Notes under the pieces: model-generated
Told to the model about the DNA's origin: nothing
Seen by the model: the letters and a program-made list of their open reading frames with translations, nothing else
Database searches by the model: none
Position numbers and translations under genes: made by a program
NCBI RefSeq assembly: GCF_025318105.1
Contig: NZ_JAOANI010000019.1
Coordinates: 62,001-126,000, forward strand
Direction: 5' to 3'
From: Venatoribacter pacificus
GTDB lineage: Bacteria; Pseudomonadota; Gammaproteobacteria; Pseudomonadales; Oceanobacteraceae
Length of the DNA stretch: 64,000 nt
In this document: one piece after another, positions 58,973 to 64,000 of the stretch
How the letters are laid out: every line of letters begins with the position of its first letter
How positions within the stretch are numbered: the stretch's first letter is position 1

Positions 58973-61705
58973 TTAGCTGTTAGCCGCGATAATATCCCGC
59001 AACACCATCGGCAGAATGCCTTTGTGGCGGATCTGCTCCAGCTCGGATGAGGTATCCACGCGAGACAGCAGCTTGTGCTGTTCGGTTGAACCGTCTTTGC
59101 GCTTGATCGTGAGTTGAACAGAACCGCGTGGCGTCAGGGCATCAATGCCTGCCAGATCGAAGGTTTCAGAGCCATCCAGATTGAGTGAGCCCAGCGTCAC
59201 GTCTTCTGGCAGTTGCAGCGGCAACACACCCATGCCGACCAGATTGGATTTGTGAATACGCTCAAAGCTCTCGGCAATAATGGCTTTTACCCCCAGCAGC
59301 GCCGGGCCTTTTGCCGCCCAGTCGCGCGATGAGCCGGTGCCATACAGCTTGCCGCCGAATACCACGGTTGGCGTGCCTTCCTGCTGGTAGCGGGATGCGG
59401 CGTCATAGATCGACATCTTCTCGGCTTCGCCATTGGCGTTGTAGTAGTTAGTCACCGCACCGGTCGTGCCCGGCAGCATCAGGTTTCGGGCTTTTACGTT
59501 GCCGAAGATACTGCGCAGCATCACGTGGTGGTTACCACGACGTGCACCGAGGGAGGTCAGGTCGTTGGCGTCAACGCCGATCGACATCAGGTACTGTCCC
59601 GGTGCTGAATCCGGGCGGATGCGGCTTACCGGCGAGATATGGTCGGTGGTGGTGTTGTCATCACACATCACCAGCATGCGTGCGTTGCTGATGTTGTTGA
59701 GGGAATCCTCAGGTGTTTCCAGTGAGAAACCGTCAAAGAAGGAGATTTCCTGAATGTAGCTCGACTTCTCGTCCCACTGATACACGGGGCCGGTCGGTGA
59801 CTCCAGCTTCTGCCAGCTCTCCGGGCCAGCGAGAGAGTTTTCGTAGGTTTCGCGGAAGGCTTTCGGGTCCATGCACTCGTGCATGGTTTTGGTGATTTCC
59901 GCGTTACTCGGCCAGATGTCTTTCAGGAATACATCATTGCCCTGAGCGTCTTTGCCCAGTGGCTCTTTGGTAACGTCGATATTCACATTGCCCGCGATCG
60001 CCATAGCAACGACCAGCGGCGGCGACATCAGGAAGTTGGTGTCGACATCCGGGTGTACACGGCCTTCGAAGTTACGGTTACCCGACAACACGGAAGACAC
60101 AATAATGTCGTGGTCACGCAGGGCGGCTTCAATGCTTGGCGCCAGCGGACCAGAGTTACCAACACAGGTCGTACAGCCGTAGCCTGCGGTATTAAAACCG
60201 AGGGCATCGAGGTGCTCCTGTAATCCGGCTTTGGTTAAAAAGTCGGTTGCCACCGGTGAGCCAGGTGCCATTGAAGTCTTAACGCCGTCTGGCACTTTCA
60301 TGCCCAGTTGGTTGGCTTTTTTCGCCAGCAGGCCGGCGGCAATCAACAGACCCGGGTTAGAGGTGTTGGTACAGGCGGTAATCGCAGCAATTACGATGTC
60401 GCCGTCTTTCAGCGTGCGCTCTGGCAGTGACTGGAAAATACCGGCTTCGTCCGCCTTAACCGGGGTGACTTTAACTTCTTCCGGGGTACGATTGCCTGCC
60501 GTTGCGGCTTGCTGGAATACCTTGCCGATATCGCCCAGCGGCAGTCGGTCCTGCGGTCTTTTCGGCCCGGCAACGGATGGTTCAACGGTAGATAAATCGA
60601 GATGCAGCAAATCGGTGTAGCGCGGCAGTTTCTGGCCCGCTTTCCACGCCATGTTCTGCGCCTGGTAATACGCCAGTGGCAGGTCGCCATCACGGCCGGT
60701 AGCTTTCATATAATCGGCGGCGATTTCATCAAACGGGAAGAAGCCCATGGTCGCGCCGTATTCCGGTGACATATTGGCGATGGTCGCACGGTCTGGCAGC
60801 GACAGATTAGCGCTGCCTTCACCCACGTATTCCACGAATTTACCGACCACACCGCGCGGGTATTTGCGCAGCATTTCAGTAATGGTTAATACCAGGTCGG
60901 TTGCGGTAACGCCTTCGCGCAGGGCGCCGGTCAGCTCAACACCAATGACTTCTGGTGCGAGCATTTCCATCGGCTGACCCAGCATAGAGGCGCCGGCTTC
61001 AATACCGCCCACGCCCCAGCCAACAATACCCAGCGCATTGGCCATCGGCGTGTGGCTGTCCATACCGATCAGGGTATCCGGGATCATCAGCTGATCTTGT
61101 TCTGATGAGCCCTGCAGCAGATAACCCTGAGCCAGATATTCCAGGTTCACCTGATGCACGATGCCGGTTTGCGGCGGAATAATGCGGATGGTGTTAAACG
61201 CCTGCGCGCCCCATTTCAGGAAGGCATAGCGTTCTTTGTTACGTGCCGCTTCCAGCTCGCTGTTAATGCGCAGCGACGCCGGGCTGCCGGTGTTGTCCAT
61301 GGTAACCGTATGGTCGATCACCAGATCCGCACGCACCAGCGGCTCAATAATGGATGGGTCCAAACCCATGCGCTGTACCGCTGAACGCATCGCGGCGAAA
61401 TCGACGATGGCAGGGGTGCCGCTTAAGTCGTGCATGATCACACGGCCAGCGGTGAACGGAATTTCTACCGGCTCTTTACCCTGATGCGCTGGCCAGTTGC
61501 CCAGCGCCTGCAGCTGCTCAACCGTGATGCCGTTTTTGCCGACATTACGGGCAATGCCTTCCAGGATAGGGCGCAGAGAAAACGGCAGATCATCCAGATT
61601 GATGCCGAAGCGCTTTGCGGTGTCTGGCAGGCTGTGAAAACGATGGGACGTGCCTGGCAGAGTCTTAATCGAGCTTGAAGGGTCGAAATGGGTAGGTGAT
61701 GTCAT
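58973..61705 (-). CDS. acnA: Aconitate hydratase A
   Basis: A 910-residue monomeric aconitase of the IRP1/AcnA type. The cluster cysteines are in AACTNTSN (near 444) and CTTCVGNSG (near 510-513); the C-terminal swivel domain carries GSSRDWAAKGP (near 787) with the active-site serine/arginine. AcnA is usually the stress-stable isozyme, complementing AcnB. Here the two lie in the same orientation 2.7 kb apart, separated by an accessory cassette. Slight N-terminal extension relative to E. coli AcnA (891). Confidence 0.94.
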   Translation of the reverse strand: MTSPTHFDPSSSIKTLPGTSHRFHSLPDTAKRFGINLDDLPFSLRPILEGIARNVGKNGITVEQLQALGNWPAHQGKEPVEIPFTAGRVIMHDLSGTPAIVDFAAMRSAVQRMGLDPSIIEPLVRADLVIDHTVTMDNTGSPASLRINSELEAARNKERYAFLKWGAQAFNTIRIIPPQTGIVHQVNLEYLAQGYLLQGSSEQDQLMIPDTLIGMDSHTPMANALGIVGWGVGGIEAGASMLGQPMEMLAPEVIGVELTGALREGVTATDLVLTITEMLRKYPRGVVGKFVEYVGEGSANLSLPDRATIANMSPEYGATMGFFPFDEIAADYMKATGRDGDLPLAYYQAQNMAWKAGQKLPRYTDLLHLDLSTVEPSVAGPKRPQDRLPLGDIGKVFQQAATAGNRTPEEVKVTPVKADEAGIFQSLPERTLKDGDIVIAAITACTNTSNPGLLIAAGLLAKKANQLGMKVPDGVKTSMAPGSPVATDFLTKAGLQEHLDALGFNTAGYGCTTCVGNSGPLAPSIEAALRDHDIIVSSVLSGNRNFEGRVHPDVDTNFLMSPPLVVAMAIAGNVNIDVTKEPLGKDAQGNDVFLKDIWPSNAEITKTMHECMDPKAFRETYENSLAGPESWQKLESPTGPVYQWDEKSSYIQEISFFDGFSLETPEDSLNNISNARMLVMCDDNTTTDHISPVSRIRPDSAPGQYLMSIGVDANDLTSLGARRGNHHVMLRSIFGNVKARNLMLPGTTGAVTNYYNANGEAEKMSIYDAASRYQQEGTPTVVFGGKLYGTGSSRDWAAKGPALLGVKAIIAESFERIHKSNLVGMGVLPLQLPEDVTLGSLNLDGSETFDLAGIDALTPRGSVQLTIKRKDGSTEQHKLLSRVDTSSELEQIRHKGILPMVLRDIIAANS

Positions 61706-62336
61706 GCTGGATTCCTGGCAGGTTGTTGAGTGCAGGGGTGGCAGAAGCCTGAATTGTCAGCAATTTTAACGGCATGAGGGGCTAAAGCAAGGTTTATGAC
61801 TGCCGCTTTAGTCGGATTGTATACAATCTTGGCGTTGGAAGTGCATCAAAGGCCGTAGGAGCGGGCCATGCCCGCGATGCTGCAAGTCCTTGCTGCGAAC
61901 GCCAGCCGGAGAATAAAGCCGCAACAAAAAAACAGGTACGAAAAGAGGCCGGTAATACAGGCACTGCGCGCCGATAGAATGGAGATGGCTACGGGCATGG
62001 ACATTTATGGTTTGCTTCTTCACGCGAGTATAAAACCAGTACTTTATGCCTAGACCAAAAAAGTGAGTTTTCTGTTACTAATAACGTCAGACAGTCTGCG
62101 CAACAGGCCAATGCCCATAGGGAAAGGTAAACAGCCGAAAGGTTTGTTGGCGCAGAAAAACCGGATTAATAGGTGTGAGCGTTTTTCTGGAAGAGTTTTC
62201 GCTGTGATGTGGGATTTTGCAGAACAATCAGATGGGTGTCGGTGAAGGCTCTAAATTTTCTCTCACAGATAGATTGTTAAAGTGGGTGTCTACGTAGTTT
62301 TCTTTAGTGTTTTTGCAATTTAAAAAAGGAATCTAG
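61706..62336. other. Noncoding border with REP copy and repeat segment B
   Basis: About 630 bases between acnA and the defence-like operon. It has one REP core (61855-61877) and repeat copy B (62036-62235), then an AT-rich promoter-like stretch. AAGGA just before 62337 is the ribosome-binding site of the next gene. No gene is supported. Confidence 0.65.
62036..62235. repeat. Diverged ~190-bp repeat, copy B
   Basis: Starts CCAGTACTTTATGCCTAGAC as in copy A at 56654. Similarity continues through ACGTCAGACAGTCTGCGCAA and the GCAGAAAAACCGGATTAAT...GCGTTTTTCT block and fades after AATCAGATG. It directly precedes the second AT-rich accessory block. Confidence 0.78.
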
Positions 62337-63821
62337 ATGTCGCATGATGCGTCAGCAACTTGGAGCGGATTTAACTATCAAGGTAAGGTTGCTCTCTATC
62401 ATACCTTAACGCTTATTAAGCAGAAGCTTGGTGAGAGATTAGACTTTGATTTCTCAGGTTACGAACTGATATTAGAGAATCATGAGGATTTTGATATCAA
62501 AGGACCTGATGGTTTTGAATCATTTCACCAAGTAAAAGCAATTAATGAAACGGCATTTAGTACATTTGAAAATGCATTGTTTGCAATGCTTTTACAACTC
62601 GATATGGGAGAATTTTCTTCAGTAACCGGTTATTTACATACTTGGAGGCCTTTAAACTGGAACGGTGGCGATAGTTTTGAGGTGAAGCTTAAGGGTGTCA
62701 TTTATAAAGTTATAGAGAATCATCAGGATGATCCTACTAATTCTTATATTCAGAAGACCTTTTCTGATGAACTTGTGGCTGAGAAGAAAATTAAAATTCT
62801 CAGGCAAGCTCGAGATGAAGATGGTCGCTTATCTAATGAAAATGAAGTGTTTCGTATACTTAATACAATGTATGGAGCGACGGACGCGTTGCGCGTAACT
62901 GGTAGGGTTAAACAATATGATTATGGCGATGGCCTTGCATGTGATATCGCTTCTATCGACATAAAAGTAAAGACCGCGATTGCTGAGCTACACAGTATCC
63001 TTAGTATAGACTCGGCCGCCACGGCAATAGAAAAAATATTCTGTGTTCTGTTGAGTCTGTTAGATGAAAATATAATTCTGAAACACTTAAACTTGAATTC
63101 TGGCAATGAGACTCCAATTTTATTCTCAGGGATTATAGATGTTATTACTCGTGGCTCTGTAAGAGATTCCGATGAAGCCTATTTGGCAGCAAGATTTAAA
63201 CTAAATTTCATTCGTCTGTTTGATGAGTTCCTTGATGATGAAGATCTATGTCCGGCAGAGATTTCGGAGTCTTACTTCAATGGTGATTCTAATCTAAATA
63301 CTGCAATGAATGTTTTGCTTAACTTGCCTGCGAAAGATTTATTACACCACTATAAGATTCTCAGTCCTCATATAGCTTTAGATGCTGAAAGTACGCTAGA
63401 TAATGCAATATCAATAAATCGTGATGATTTAAGGCAGTACCTTTTTCCTATATTTGCGGATATGTGCAGAACTAAATTTAGCCATGATGATGCTAGAAAA
63501 CTGATTCTTTATAAAAGTAGTGGGAAGAGTTACTTGCCAACGACTATTGGCGCTGGAACGAAGAAACGATTGGTAATTGATATTATGAATAATGGGCAAG
63601 CTATATCTTTGTTGTTTGAAGTGTCAGCAATGGTGACAGGGTGTGAAAACGCAGTTGAAATTAATCATTTTGGTGAAGAGTATAGTAGGCTTTCATCTGT
63701 TTCTCTAGAGCAATATTATGTTGATGAAGCGGTCGAGAGTAGGGAAAAGATCTCTCAAATATCACGAGATATTCGCCTTATAAAGAAAAGCACTGCAATA
63801 AGGGAAATGGATGATGCTTGA
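62337..63821 (+). CDS. Putative nuclease component of an ABC-three-component (ABC-3C) type conflict system
   Basis: A 494-residue AT-rich gene product. The N-terminus ATWSGFNYQGKVALYH matches the GF-YQ opening of DUF4297/ABC-3C effector proteins. The following ENHEDFDIKGPDG and SFHQVKA segments fit metal-binding D and QxK residues of a PD-(D/E)xK nuclease core (about residues 45-70). The C-terminal two thirds would be the ABC-3C-specific domain. The ABC ATPase gene expected of such systems lies outside the window. AAGGA precedes the ATG. Best interpretation is an antiphage effector; assignment is from motif memory, not a search. Confidence 0.55.
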   Translation: MSHDASATWSGFNYQGKVALYHTLTLIKQKLGERLDFDFSGYELILENHEDFDIKGPDGFESFHQVKAINETAFSTFENALFAMLLQLDMGEFSSVTGYLHTWRPLNWNGGDSFEVKLKGVIYKVIENHQDDPTNSYIQKTFSDELVAEKKIKILRQARDEDGRLSNENEVFRILNTMYGATDALRVTGRVKQYDYGDGLACDIASIDIKVKTAIAELHSILSIDSAATAIEKIFCVLLSLLDENIILKHLNLNSGNETPILFSGIIDVITRGSVRDSDEAYLAARFKLNFIRLFDEFLDDEDLCPAEISESYFNGDSNLNTAMNVLLNLPAKDLLHHYKILSPHIALDAESTLDNAISINRDDLRQYLFPIFADMCRTKFSHDDARKLILYKSSGKSYLPTTIGAGTKKRLVIDIMNNGQAISLLFEVSAMVTGCENAVEINHFGEEYSRLSSVSLEQYYVDEAVESREKISQISRDIRLIKKSTAIREMDDA

Positions 63822-64000
63822 AGTTGTACAAGGATTATGTGAGTCAAACAATTTTGATGTGCATGATTTTGACTCGGGGATAGATGGGGTTCGTTCTAAA
63901 ATTGCTGTTCCATATAAATATGGTGAGGGGAATCAGGAATATTATGTTTTATTACAGTCTGATGATGTCTCCGACGAATTTTTAAAAAGTCTTGCTATAG
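63811..64000 (+). CDS. Start of a second defence-operon gene (possible ABC-3C middle component), cut by the window edge
   Basis: Sixty-three codons are visible from ATG 63811 (MMLEVVQGLCESNNFDVHDF) with no stop. AGGG six bases upstream and an 11-base overlap with the preceding gene show translational coupling. Small middle-component proteins follow the effector gene in ABC-3C operons, which is the reason for the tentative name; no motif in the visible part proves it. Confidence 0.5.
   Translation, partial: MMLEVVQGLCESNNFDVHDFDSGIDGVRSKIAVPYKYGEGNQEYYVLLQSDDVSDEFLKSLAI

Overview
The window is about 64 kb of a gammaproteobacterial chromosome of moderate GC content. Gene content (LutABC/LldR lactate operon, RlmF, RsuA, RimO, AspS, AcnA and AcnB, tRNA-queuosine glycosyltransferase, YeiH-type exporter, multi-domain c-di-GMP proteins) and the PHB/marine-type accessory genes suggest a heterotroph of the Oceanospirillales type, Thalassolituus/Oceanobacter-like; this placement is inferred from protein resemblance and was not tested. 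No rRNA, tRNA or CRISPR array was found. There is one assembly gap (10 N at 45959-45968).

Layout: 0-4 kb holds a CPBP membrane protease homologue, a MarC-family membrane protein and RlmF. From 3.6 to 10.6 kb lies a lactate module: an LldR/PdhR-type repressor diverges from a tightly overlapping lutA-lutB-lutC-dld operon, with a perfect palindromic operator between them. From 10.7 to 15 kb a PAS-rich HisKA_2 kinase overlaps a receiver-PAS-GGDEF-EAL protein, a likely phosphorelay to c-di-GMP. A DyP peroxidase, an isochorismatase-fold hydrolase, a tandem REP array and a Lon paralogue with a textbook heat-shock promoter follow. Then come a YeiH-like exporter, TrpB2 with a structured leader, two tandem DUF6351 alpha/beta-hydrolase-like genes (the second broken by an amber codon), RsuA, a DctA-like symporter and RimO. 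At 31-34 kb hipB-hipA is translationally coupled to the queuosine-tRNA mannosyltransferase homologue. A response regulator, a solute-binding protein, and a divergent ATP-grasp/GNAT-peptidase pair follow, then a secreted sphingomyelinase, a FemAB-like protein, HIT and GloB proteins, SGNH and UDG-family proteins, an AK-rich HU protein, an SDR, AspS, an acyltransferase and a phosphoethanolamine-transferase-like protein.

From 53.6 kb to the end, two large conserved genes, acnB and acnA, are each bordered by AT-rich accessory DNA. Between them sit a Cys/His zinc-motif protein, a lipoprotein and a small acidic protein. Beyond acnA starts what looks like a defence operon of the ABC-three-component type, whose nuclease-like first gene is complete and whose second gene runs off the edge. 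The same ~190-bp noncoding segment, preceded by the same REP palindrome, occurs just before each accessory block, which marks these as likely insertion sites.

Repeat families: a 23-bp REP palindrome (at least 13 copies), a 265-bp MITE-like element with 15-bp perfect terminal inverted repeats (two copies), a 76-bp tandem array, and several short operator-like tandem repeats.
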